Positions 1 to 6,481 of a stretch of DNA of 7,688 bases are shown piece by piece. Each line of letters opens with the position of its first letter. The first letter of the stretch is position 1. The notes below the pieces were generated by a model that was given only the letters and a program-made list of their open reading frames with translations, ran no database searches and had not been told where the DNA came from. This DNA comes from a bacterium (GTDB lineage Bacteria > UBA9089 > CG2-30-40-21): positions 1-7,688 of the forward strand of contig JASEHA010000096.1 in NCBI GenBank assembly GCA_030018795.1, in the 5' to 3' direction. A program made the position numbers and the translations under genes.

Positions 1-74
1 CAAGTTTTTTCAACCTGCGATATTGGTTCACCTTTTTCTACAGAAGTGACCACAAAAGGTAGCACTGGCAGGTT

Positions 75-100
75 GCAGCTACAAAAATACCTGTAGCTGC
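75..100. repeat. Perfect 9-bp inverted repeat upstream of mcsB
   Basis: GCAGCTACA (75-83) and TGTAGCTGC (92-100) are exact reverse complements separated by 8 nt, so the transcript could form a stable stem-loop. It is followed by GGGAG and not by a T-run, so it does not look like an intrinsic terminator. It could be a leader hairpin, the end of a dispersed repeat occupying the left edge, or an operator. The structure is seen directly; any role is inference. Confidence 0.75.
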
Positions 101-104
101 GGGA

Positions 105-136
105 GTTACCGGTAACCGGTAACCGGTGCACTGGTA
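105..136. promoter_or_regulatory. ACCGGTA tandem-repeat array, possible operator of mcsB-clpC
   Basis: ACCGGT occurs three times at exact 7-bp spacing (108, 115, 122), followed by a degenerate fourth copy ACTGGTA at 130-136. The array contains a perfect 12-bp palindrome, GTTACCGGTAAC (105-116). It also contains an 8-bp inverted repeat with a 1-nt centre, TTACCGGT/ACCGGTAA (106-122), and a near-palindrome, ACCGGTGCACTGGT (122-135). It ends directly at the Shine-Dalgarno of mcsB (AAGGAG, 138-143). Position and symmetry suggest a repressor site. It does not resemble the CtsR heptad (GGTCAAA) that controls this operon in Firmicutes. The function is inferred. Confidence 0.45.
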
Positions 137-149
137 AAAGGAGAATTAG

Positions 150-1208
150 ATGACATTAAAAACATTCCTTGAAAATCCTGCGGCATGGCTTGATGGGAGT
201 GGTCCATTATCAGAGATAGTTATTAGCAGCAGGATACGATTGGCTCGAAATATAGCAAGATTGCCTTTTACCTGCTGGGCAAAGGATAAATATCTCAGAG
301 AGGTTGTCCCACAGGTAAAGTCTGCTGCAGCAAGTAGCCCTTTTTTATTAAATTCAACCAGCATAGATATGGAAAATGCTGATTCGCTGCTCAGGCAATT
401 CCTTGTAGAAAGGCATCTTATTAGTCTTGAACATGCTAAGGGTAAGGTTGGAGCTGTGATCATTGGAGCTAAGGAGCTGGTAAATATTATGGTCAATGAA
501 GAGGACCATTTGCGGATACAAGCTTTTTCCTCTGGGCTTCAATTAAGCTCTACATGGAATGTCATTAACCAGATAGATGATAAGATATCTGAGAAATTAG
601 AGTATGCCTTTTCACCTGAATGGGGTTATTTAACTGCCTGTCCGACTAATGTTGGTACAGGTATGAGGGCATCGGTGATGCTCCATCTGCCTGCCTTAAA
701 TATTACCAAACAGATAGACAAGATACTGCATGCTGTATCACACATTGGATTGGCTATCCGCGGGCTGCATGGTGAGGGGAGTGAATCATCTGGCAATCTC
801 TTTCAGATATCCAATCAGGTTACACTTGGCAGACAGGAAGAGGAAATAGTTGACAATGTAGAAAAGATAACCCAAAAGATAATCCATGAAGAACAGGCTG
901 CCAGGGAACAGATATTAAAGCAATCAAGGACACAGTTAGAAGATCAGGTTTTTAGGGCAATGGCTGTTTTGTGTGCAGCCAAACTTATTTCTTCTCAGGA
1001 GGTTATGGATTTATTATCAGCAGTCAGGCTTGGGGTAGGGCTTAATATGATAAATATTCCTGTTAGAACCTTAAATGAATTACTAATCGCTGTTCAACCT
1101 GCCCATATTCAGATTTTGGTTCAGGAACAACAATTAGCGATAGAAAGGGATGTTGTTAGGGCAAGGGTAGTACAAAAAAAGATGATGGAGGGTATGAAGA
1201 ATGTTTGA
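150..1208 (+). CDS. mcsB: Protein arginine kinase McsB
   Basis: This is an ATP:guanido phosphotransferase of the McsB type, which phosphorylates arginine side chains of proteins in the cytoplasm and so marks them for ClpC-ClpP degradation. At 352 residues it has the usual family length. Visible signatures are SSRIRLARN (26-34), NEEDH (116-120) in the substrate/catalytic region, CPTNVGTG (164-171) with the family's active-site cysteine, and RGLHGEGSE (204-212) in the nucleotide-binding loop. RDVVRA (333-338) matches the RDxxRA phosphoarginine-sensing motif of Bacillus McsB, which supports an allosterically controlled protein kinase and argues against a free-arginine or creatine kinase. The ATG is preceded by AAGGAG (138-143) at 6 nt. 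The 3' end overlaps clpC by 8 nt, implying coupled translation. The activator McsA, usually encoded just upstream, is not visible here. Identity is near certain; the regulation is inferred. Confidence 0.97.
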   Translation: MTLKTFLENPAAWLDGSGPLSEIVISSRIRLARNIARLPFTCWAKDKYLREVVPQVKSAAASSPFLLNSTSIDMENADSLLRQFLVERHLISLEHAKGKVGAVIIGAKELVNIMVNEEDHLRIQAFSSGLQLSSTWNVINQIDDKISEKLEYAFSPEWGYLTACPTNVGTGMRASVMLHLPALNITKQIDKILHAVSHIGLAIRGLHGEGSESSGNLFQISNQVTLGRQEEEIVDNVEKITQKIIHEEQAAREQILKQSRTQLEDQVFRAMAVLCAAKLISSQEVMDLLSAVRLGVGLNMINIPVRTLNELLIAVQPAHIQILVQEQQLAIERDVVRARVVQKKMMEGMKNV

Positions 1209-3669
1209 AAGGTTTACAGAAAGGGCAAGAAGGGTTTTAGGGCTTGCTCAGGAAGAGGCAAAAAGACTGGGGCATGATTATGTTGGTACTGAACATATGC
1301 TGCTTGGATTAGTAAGAGAGGGAGAGGGTGTGGCAGCAGAGGTCATTAGCAACCTGGGAATAAGCCTTGAGAGTATTCGCATTGAGGTGGAAAAGGTTGC
1401 CCCAAAGGGTTCTGAGATGCTTACCTATGGTGATGTGCCCTTTACCCCTCATGCCAAAAGGGTGTTAGAGTTGTCTGTAGAAGAGGCAAGGAGACTTGGA
1501 CATAACTATATTGGGACAGAACATCTGTTGCTTGGGTTAATCCGTGAAGGCGAGGGTATTGGCTCCAGGGTGCTTATTAACCTTGGCATAAATCTTGATA
1601 CAGTGCGAGATGAGGCCATGAATCTGCTTGGCGGTGGCATACCCAGTGGTGAAAAGCCAGCTGCGGCTCACCCCAAGAAAACATCAACCCCGGTATTGGA
1701 TGCCTTTTCAAGGGATCTAACCATGCTGGCAAGAGAGAATAAGCTTGACCCAGTGGTTGGCAGGGTGGATGAGATCGAAAGGGTTACTCAGATCCTTGCC
1801 AGGCGTACCAAAAATAATCCGGTGTTAATCGGTGATCCAGGGGTAGGCAAGACAGCCATTGTTGAAGGGCTGGCACAACAGATTATCTCAGGCAGCGTGC
1901 CTGAGGTATTAGCCAATAAACGGGTCTTGTGCCTTGATATGGCCGCTATTGTTGCTGGGACAAAGTTCAGGGGGGAGTTTGAGGAGAGACTGAAAAGGGT
2001 GATGCAGGAGGTAAGACAATCAAGCGAGATTGTTCTGTTTATTGATGAGATGCATACCCTGATTGGCGCTGGAGCAGCGGAAGGGGCATTAGATGCTGCC
2101 AGTATCCTTAAACCAGCCCTGTCTCGTGGTGAGCTTCAATGTATTGGTGCCACTACCCTTGATGAATACAGAAAGTATGTGGAAAGGGATGCTGCCTTGC
2201 AAAGAAGGTTTCAGACAATTATAGTCGATGAGCCGTCTGTAGACGAAACCATTGAGATATTGAAGGGATTAAGGGATAAGTATGAGGCACACCATCGGGT
2301 AAAGTTTACAGATGAATCCTTAGAGGCTGCGGCAAAGCTTGCCCATCGCTATATCTCAGACAGGTTCCTTCCGGATAAAGCCATTGACCTTATGGATGAG
2401 GCTGGCTCAAAGGCAAGGCTGCAAAATACAACCATGCCCCTTGACCTTAAGGAGTTAGAACAGGAAATAGCCCAGGTTTCTAAGGAAAAAGATGCTGCTA
2501 TTGCTGCTCAGGAGTTTGAAAAGGCAGCTAAATTGAGGGATAAGGAAAGAACCCTTAAGACTAATCTTGATGGAACAAAAAAACAATGGGAAAAGGAAAG
2601 AGGGGTTGCAGAAAAGAAGATTGTTGCTGATGATATTGCCGATATACTCTCAAAACTTACCGGCATTCCAGTATACAAGCTTGTTGAAAAAGAGGCAGAA
2701 AAGCTTTTGCGAATGGAAGAGGCAATCCATGAAAGGATTGTGGGACAGGATGAGGCAATCTCTGCCCTGAGCAGGGCTATGCGTCGGGCAAGAACAGGGT
2801 TAAAGGATCCCAAAAGACCCATGGGTTCGTTCATCTTCCTTGGTCCAACTGGTGTAGGGAAGACAGAGCTGGCAAAGACACTGGCTGAGTTCTTGTTTGA
2901 TGATGATGAGGCAATCGTTCAGCTTGATATGTCTGAATTTATGGAAAAATTTGCCGTATCAAGATTGGTTGGTGCCCCTCCAGGCTATATCGGCTATGAA
3001 GAGGGCGGAGAGTTGACAGAAAAGGTAAGAAGAAAGCCCTATGCTGTTGTTCTCCTTGATGAGATAGAAAAGGCACATCCTGATGTCTTTAATATCCTGC
3101 TTCAGGTTTTTGAGGATGGACACCTGACCGATAGCCTTGGTCATACCGTTGATTTCAAGAATACAGTGATGATCATGACCTCTAATGTCGGGGCAAGGGA
3201 TATCTTTGAGGTAAAGGATCTTGGGTTTATAACTAAGGGGAAAGAAGATATATATGATGATATGAAGGATAAGGTCATGAGTGAGATGAAAAAGACGTTT
3301 AACCCTGAATTCCTCAACCGAATTGATGATGTTATTGTCTTCCATACCCTTGGCAAGGAGCATATCAATCATATTGCAGATATAATGATAAAGGACTTAA
3401 ATGATAGAATTCAGGAGCAAGGAATAACCCTTGAGCTATCCCAGGCAGCTTATGACTTCTTGTTTAAGAAGGGGTTTGACCCTGCTTATGGTGCCAGACC
3501 CTTGCGAAGGGCAATCCAGAGATATATTGAGGATCCTTTAGCTGAAGAGATTCTAAGAGGGAAATTCAAGAAAGGCAAGGTTATGGTCGATACCTCGTCT
3601 GCAGATGCGACAAGGCTGTGCTTTGCTGCTGCTGGCAGGAAGAAGAAAGCTGTAGTGGAGAACAAGTGA
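1201..3669 (+). CDS. clpC: ATP-dependent Clp protease unfoldase subunit ClpC
   Basis: This is a class I HSP100 AAA+ unfoldase, which forms a cytoplasmic hexamer that threads proteins into ClpP. Its 822 residues carry two Clp N-repeats (about 1-65 and 77-140), each with GTEH. Glu31 and Glu107 correspond to Bacillus ClpC Glu32 and Glu106, which bind phosphoarginine. D1 has Walker A GDPGVGKT (211-218), pore loop KFRGEFEER (from 255, Phe where Tyr is common) and Walker B IDEMH (281-285). A UVR-type middle domain (about 418-455) separates ClpC from ClpA. D2 has Walker A GPTGVGKT (548-555), pore motif GYIGYEEGG and Walker B LLDE with Asp620-Glu621. Leu-Gly-Phe (674-676) fits the ClpP-docking loop. 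The start ATG lies inside the end of mcsB with GGAGGG (1187-1192) 8 nt upstream. Pairing with McsB makes it the likely reader of arginine-phosphorylated substrates. No clpP is in the window. Confidence 0.98.
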   Translation: MFERFTERARRVLGLAQEEAKRLGHDYVGTEHMLLGLVREGEGVAAEVISNLGISLESIRIEVEKVAPKGSEMLTYGDVPFTPHAKRVLELSVEEARRLGHNYIGTEHLLLGLIREGEGIGSRVLINLGINLDTVRDEAMNLLGGGIPSGEKPAAAHPKKTSTPVLDAFSRDLTMLARENKLDPVVGRVDEIERVTQILARRTKNNPVLIGDPGVGKTAIVEGLAQQIISGSVPEVLANKRVLCLDMAAIVAGTKFRGEFEERLKRVMQEVRQSSEIVLFIDEMHTLIGAGAAEGALDAASILKPALSRGELQCIGATTLDEYRKYVERDAALQRRFQTIIVDEPSVDETIEILKGLRDKYEAHHRVKFTDESLEAAAKLAHRYISDRFLPDKAIDLMDEAGSKARLQNTTMPLDLKELEQEIAQVSKEKDAAIAAQEFEKAAKLRDKERTLKTNLDGTKKQWEKERGVAEKKIVADDIADILSKLTGIPVYKLVEKEAEKLLRMEEAIHERIVGQDEAISALSRAMRRARTGLKDPKRPMGSFIFLGPTGVGKTELAKTLAEFLFDDDEAIVQLDMSEFMEKFAVSRLVGAPPGYIGYEEGGELTEKVRRKPYAVVLLDEIEKAHPDVFNILLQVFEDGHLTDSLGHTVDFKNTVMIMTSNVGARDIFEVKDLGFITKGKEDIYDDMKDKVMSEMKKTFNPEFLNRIDDVIVFHTLGKEHINHIADIMIKDLNDRIQEQGITLELSQAAYDFLFKKGFDPAYGARPLRRAIQRYIEDPLAEEILRGKFKKGKVMVDTSSADATRLCFAAAGRKKKAVVENK

Positions 3670-3680
3670 AAAAAAAGGGG

Positions 3681-3811
3681 AATATGTCCTATTGTCGCGT
3701 CAACCATCAATTGTCGGATAGGTTAATGTAGGGGCGGGGTTCCCCCGCCCTGATTGGTTGATCCATGCGACAGATTAAGGTTGACACGACACTATAGGTA
3801 CAGGACATATT
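3681..3811. repeat. 131-bp element with terminal inverted repeats (MITE-like or structured spacer)
   Basis: The ends are exact inverted repeats: AATATGTCCT (3681-3690) and AGGACATATT (3802-3811). A second pair lies inside them: TGTCGCGTCAACC (3693-3705) against GGTTGACACGACA (3779-3791), matching at 12 of 13 positions. A G+C-rich hairpin sits at the centre. The element starts 11 nt after the clpC stop and ends 5 nt before the ribosome binding site of the TPR gene, so it fills nearly the whole intergenic gap. I see no long ORF and no clear target-site duplication. It could be a non-autonomous transposable element, a REP-like dispersed repeat, or a transcript-folding element between two genes. 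The symmetry is seen directly; its mobility is inferred. Confidence 0.7.
3732..3750. repeat. G+C-rich perfect hairpin at the centre of the inverted-repeat element
   Basis: GGGCGGGG (3732-3739) pairs perfectly with CCCCGCCC (3743-3750) across a 3-nt loop, in otherwise A+T-leaning DNA. No T-run follows (the next bases are TGATTGG), so it is not a canonical Rho-independent terminator, although it may slow polymerase or protect the 3' end of the mcsB-clpC transcript. The core looks like the G+C-rich hairpins often found in dispersed bacterial intergenic repeats. Confidence 0.7.
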
Positions 3812-3816
3812 TTGTT

Positions 3817-3822
3817 AAGGAG
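3817..3822 (+). promoter_or_regulatory. Ribosome binding site that fixes the TPR gene start
   Basis: AAGGAG lies 10 nt before the ATG at 3833. An in-frame TTG at 3812 would put this site inside the coding region, and an in-frame GTG at 3824 would lie only 1 nt after it. Starting at 3833 also places a clean signal peptide at the N-terminus. Confidence 0.75.
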
Positions 3823-3832
3823 AGTGTCCCAT

Positions 3833-6142
3833 ATGCTGCAGAAAATAATTATAATGCTTTTGCTACTCATATGTCTTTCATCAGATATATATGCTACTGA
3901 TCCAGAGATTTACTATGAACAGGCACGAACAGCCTTACAAAAGGAAGAATATGATTATGCTGCTGAATTATTTGAAAAGTATCTCATATTTGCTCCGGAT
4001 GGTGAACATGCAGATGAGGCATGGTATAGTATTGGTGAATGCCAGTATAATATCGAGAGTTATCCAGAGGCATTGCTTTCTTATCAGGCTGCAATTGACC
4101 TTTATCCAGATTCTTCCTTTGTCCCAATAGCCTGTAATAGAGTTGGTGATTGTTACTGGAAGATAGATGATAGAGAAAAAGCTCGGCAGTCTTACAACCA
4201 GACAATAAAAGAATATCCCCATACACCTGCGGCTGACTATGCTCAGGTTTGCTTGACAGAGCTTTCAGGTACTTTAAAGAAGGATGTTAAGGGTATGAAA
4301 GCTACTAAAAAAACCGAAAAAACCGAAAAAAAGGAGAAAAAGGAGAAGCAGCAAGGAACAGAACCAGTTGAAAAAGCACTCGGCGATGAGATTAATACCC
4401 TTGAAAAGGCCAAGGCACTGTTCAAGGCAAAGGATTATCCAGGGGCAAGGGTGGTATTCCAGGAATTTACGAAGGTATTTCCAAAAAGCAAATACAATCA
4501 CTATGCCAGATTAAAGATAGCCGAAACATACTACTATGAAGAAAATTATAGCAAAGCACTCCCTGAATATAAAAGGGTTGTCTCTGATTATCCTGATTCT
4601 AAGTATATAGATTATGCCATGTATTCTGCTGGGTGGTGTTATTTCCGATTAAAAGGGTATGCTGATGCCCAGAAGATGTTTGAGGCTCTCATAACAGATT
4701 ATCCACAGAGTAATTATGTTGATCCAGCCAAAAAGGTTATCCCAAAGATAGTTGAGCTGATTAAGGAAGAAAGATTGGCTGATCTATTGAATCGTGCCAA
4801 AGAGGATTGTGAAAAGGGAAACTTTGTTGCTGCCAAGACATCTATAGAGCAGATAATAGAGGAATACCCAGACAGCCAATCAGCCAAAGAAGCAGAGCCG
4901 CTCCTGACTCAGATCAATCAGAAGCTGGCTGAAGCCTCTGATAATGAGGCAAAAAAGGCATATGCTGATGCCCAGAAAAGGTTGGATGAGGGCAGGACAG
5001 AGGAAGCTGTCAAGAGGTTCAAGGAGATTATCTCTAAATATCCAGAAAGTGAATTTTGCGATTTGTCAAAGAGTGCTATTAAGCAGGCTGAAAAGGCTGA
5101 AGCTCAGAAATCAAAGCCTCAAACCACAACCCCTGCAGTCTCAAGTGAAAAACCTTTAAGCAAGGAGGTTGCAGGAGAGGATGCTGAAAAGAAAAAGACT
5201 TCTATCCCGGCTACTACTGCATTATCAGCTAAAGAAATTGATGCTGATAAATCTGCTGACCTGTACAAAAAAGCACTTGAATGCCTTGGGAATGAGGACT
5301 ATTCCCATGCAATTGAAACATTTCAAAGGGTTATATTAGAATATCCAGATAGCAGTTATGCCTCATTGGCAAAGAATGGCATGGATGAGGCAAGCATCAG
5401 TCTTAAGTCCAGAAGGATAGAAAGGCTTTTTGAGATTGCCCAGAGATATTACAACATGGGTGAGTATGAAAAGGCAAAACAAGTGTTTAAGAGCATTACA
5501 GAGGAGTATCCTGAAACAAATCAGGCTCAGAAAGCACAGGAAATAGTCTATCAGCTGTCAGGGGTAAGTGCAGAACGGGTTAGCGAGGAATACATAGCTG
5601 CTCAACGCTCCTATGAACAGGGCGACCTGACTAAGGCATTGGAACAGTTTAATGGTTTGGTCAAAAAATATCCGCAGACAATATATGCTAAGGCTGCAGA
5701 AGGGACAATAGCCATTATTCAGGAAAAATTAAGTAATAAAAAGGCCAAGGGATTGTATGAAGAGGCAAGATCCCTTCAGGAACAGGGTGACTATGCTGAA
5801 GCCATTGATGAGTATACCAGGATGCTCGAGGAGTATCCAAAGGCATATTGGACACCATATGCCCAGTATTCTAAGGCTGAAGCCTTCTATAGCCAACAGA
5901 AATATAAAGAGGCTGTTGCTGCCTGGCAAAAGGTGATAGACAATTTCCCTGGAAGTGACATGTCCCCGCATTCCCTCTACCATATTGCCGAGTGTTATGA
6001 AAAGCTCAAAGATTATAAAAATGCCTATCAATCATACCTGAAACTGCAACAGGTTTACCCTGAGAGTATCTATGCCAGAGGGGAACTATCTGAGCTGATA
6101 AAGAAACAGGCGGCTAAGCTGAAGGGAATAGCTGGATTATAA
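3833..6142 (+). CDS. Exported multi-TPR protein (YbgF/BamD-like repeats)
   Basis: This 769-residue protein has a predicted signal peptide: Lys4, hydrophobic residues 5-15, and probable cleavage after Ile-Tyr-Ala at 19-21. It is therefore likely periplasmic or surface-exposed. The rest is built of tetratricopeptide-type helical hairpins, each closing with a YPxS/T-like turn. I find 14 such turns, at residues 54, 91, 128, 216, 253, 290, 345, 403, 504, 559, 613, 668, 705 and 742. Two low-complexity linkers divide it into three blocks: a Lys/Glu-rich one (about 157-185) and a Lys/Pro/Thr-rich one (about 419-475). The family serves as a protein-interaction scaffold, as in Tol-Pal (YbgF/CpoB) and outer-membrane assembly (BamD); which role applies here cannot be read from the sequence. 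Cys14 is preceded by Leu-Leu-Ile, a poor lipobox, so a lipoprotein is unlikely. It is separated from clpC by the inverted-repeat element and is probably a separate transcription unit. Confidence 0.9.
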   Translation: MLQKIIIMLLLLICLSSDIYATDPEIYYEQARTALQKEEYDYAAELFEKYLIFAPDGEHADEAWYSIGECQYNIESYPEALLSYQAAIDLYPDSSFVPIACNRVGDCYWKIDDREKARQSYNQTIKEYPHTPAADYAQVCLTELSGTLKKDVKGMKATKKTEKTEKKEKKEKQQGTEPVEKALGDEINTLEKAKALFKAKDYPGARVVFQEFTKVFPKSKYNHYARLKIAETYYYEENYSKALPEYKRVVSDYPDSKYIDYAMYSAGWCYFRLKGYADAQKMFEALITDYPQSNYVDPAKKVIPKIVELIKEERLADLLNRAKEDCEKGNFVAAKTSIEQIIEEYPDSQSAKEAEPLLTQINQKLAEASDNEAKKAYADAQKRLDEGRTEEAVKRFKEIISKYPESEFCDLSKSAIKQAEKAEAQKSKPQTTTPAVSSEKPLSKEVAGEDAEKKKTSIPATTALSAKEIDADKSADLYKKALECLGNEDYSHAIETFQRVILEYPDSSYASLAKNGMDEASISLKSRRIERLFEIAQRYYNMGEYEKAKQVFKSITEEYPETNQAQKAQEIVYQLSGVSAERVSEEYIAAQRSYEQGDLTKALEQFNGLVKKYPQTIYAKAAEGTIAIIQEKLSNKKAKGLYEEARSLQEQGDYAEAIDEYTRMLEEYPKAYWTPYAQYSKAEAFYSQQKYKEAVAAWQKVIDNFPGSDMSPHSLYHIAECYEKLKDYKNAYQSYLKLQQVYPESIYARGELSELIKKQAAKLKGIAGL

Positions 6143-6148
6143 CCCTGC

Positions 6149-6406
6149 TTGAGTATACATTTTAAAAAACTGGCTTTATTTGGTTCTGCTATTAAAGGGA
6201 CAATGCGTCCGGATAGCGATATAGATGTTTTTGTTGAATTTGAAGAAAATAATATCCCAGGATTAATAGCATTTTGCGGCATGCAAAACGAACTTTCCGA
6301 TTTCATCGGACGCGAGATAGATTTAAGGACATCACAGGATTTGAGTCGACATTTTAGACAAGAGGTGGAAGAGACAGCCGAGGTGCAATATGCGAGTTGC
6401 AGATAA
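6149..6406 (+). CDS. MntA-like minimal nucleotidyltransferase, probably N-terminally truncated
   Basis: This is an 85-residue MNT-type nucleotidyltransferase domain. Gly12-Ser13, ten residues, then Asp24-Ile25-Asp26 match the GSx10DxD catalytic motif exactly, and Asp58 in the RxIDLRT segment fits the third acidic residue. MntA proteins of this family act as antitoxins by AMPylating a HEPN (HepT) toxin. Family members usually have 20-25 residues before the FGS strand; here only about ten precede it. The only possible upstream start is TTG at 6149, with no Shine-Dalgarno, and the TPR gene's TAA (6140-6142) lies in the same frame 6 nt upstream. The C-terminus looks natural. No HEPN gene follows. 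The gene may be a remnant that lost its 5' end, or may be expressed by termination-reinitiation from the TPR gene. The domain call is firm; a functional product is uncertain. Confidence 0.7.
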   Translation: MSIHFKKLALFGSAIKGTMRPDSDIDVFVEFEENNIPGLIAFCGMQNELSDFIGREIDLRTSQDLSRHFRQEVEETAEVQYASCR

Positions 6407-6438
6407 AATTGCAACGTCTCTACCACCTCTGCCTTTTT
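6361..6438 (+). terminator. Imperfect long inverted repeat with T-run, possible terminator
   Basis: AGAGGTGGAAGAGAC (6361-6375) pairs with GTCTCTACCACCTCT (6416-6430) at 14 of 15 positions. Inside it, GTTGCA (6396-6401) pairs with TGCAAC (6410-6415), so the right arm is continuous and the left arm carries a 20-nt insertion. CTTTTT follows within a few bases (6433-6438). This could end transcription of the TPR-nucleotidyltransferase unit before the convergent mqnE, but the left arm lies inside the coding region and the bulge makes the fold unusual. An inverted-repeat scar is the alternative. Confidence 0.35.
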
Positions 6439-6456
6439 CACCGAGAATTGCTACAT

Positions 6457-6475
6457 AAAACGCACCTAACGGTGC
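6457..6475 (-). terminator. Small hairpin after the mqnE stop, possible intrinsic terminator
   Basis: Read on the minus strand, GCACC-GTTA-GGTGC (6475-6462) forms a 5-bp stem with a 4-nt loop. It is followed by G and then TTTT (6460-6457), beginning 6 nt after the mqnE stop codon. The placement is right for a terminator, but the stem is short and the T-run is interrupted soon after. Confidence 0.45.
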
Positions 6476-6481
6476 TCATTA

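Noticed and set aside
105..136. CRISPR-like or microsatellite array
   Set aside because: The units are 7 bp with no spacers and only three to four copies; nested palindromes next to a ribosome binding site fit an operator or folded leader better.
2959..3372. Long minus-strand open frames inside clpC, mcsB and the TPR gene (for example 2959-3372)
   Set aside because: They lie opposite strongly conserved coding sequence, show no known motifs and have the composition expected of antisense shadows.
3732..3750. Rho-independent terminator of clpC
   Set aside because: The stem is strong but no T-run follows, so it does not meet the intrinsic-terminator pattern.
3781..3811. Perfect -35 TTGACA (3781-3786) with CATATT (3806-3811) as a promoter for the TPR gene
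   Set aside because: The spacer is 19 nt, the -10 matches at only four of six positions, and transcription would start at the ribosome binding site. The TTGACA is explained by the inverted-repeat arm.
3833..3895. Lipoprotein signal at Cys14 of the TPR protein
   Set aside because: The residue before Cys14 is Ile and not Gly, Ala or Ser, and a good signal peptidase I site follows after Ala21.
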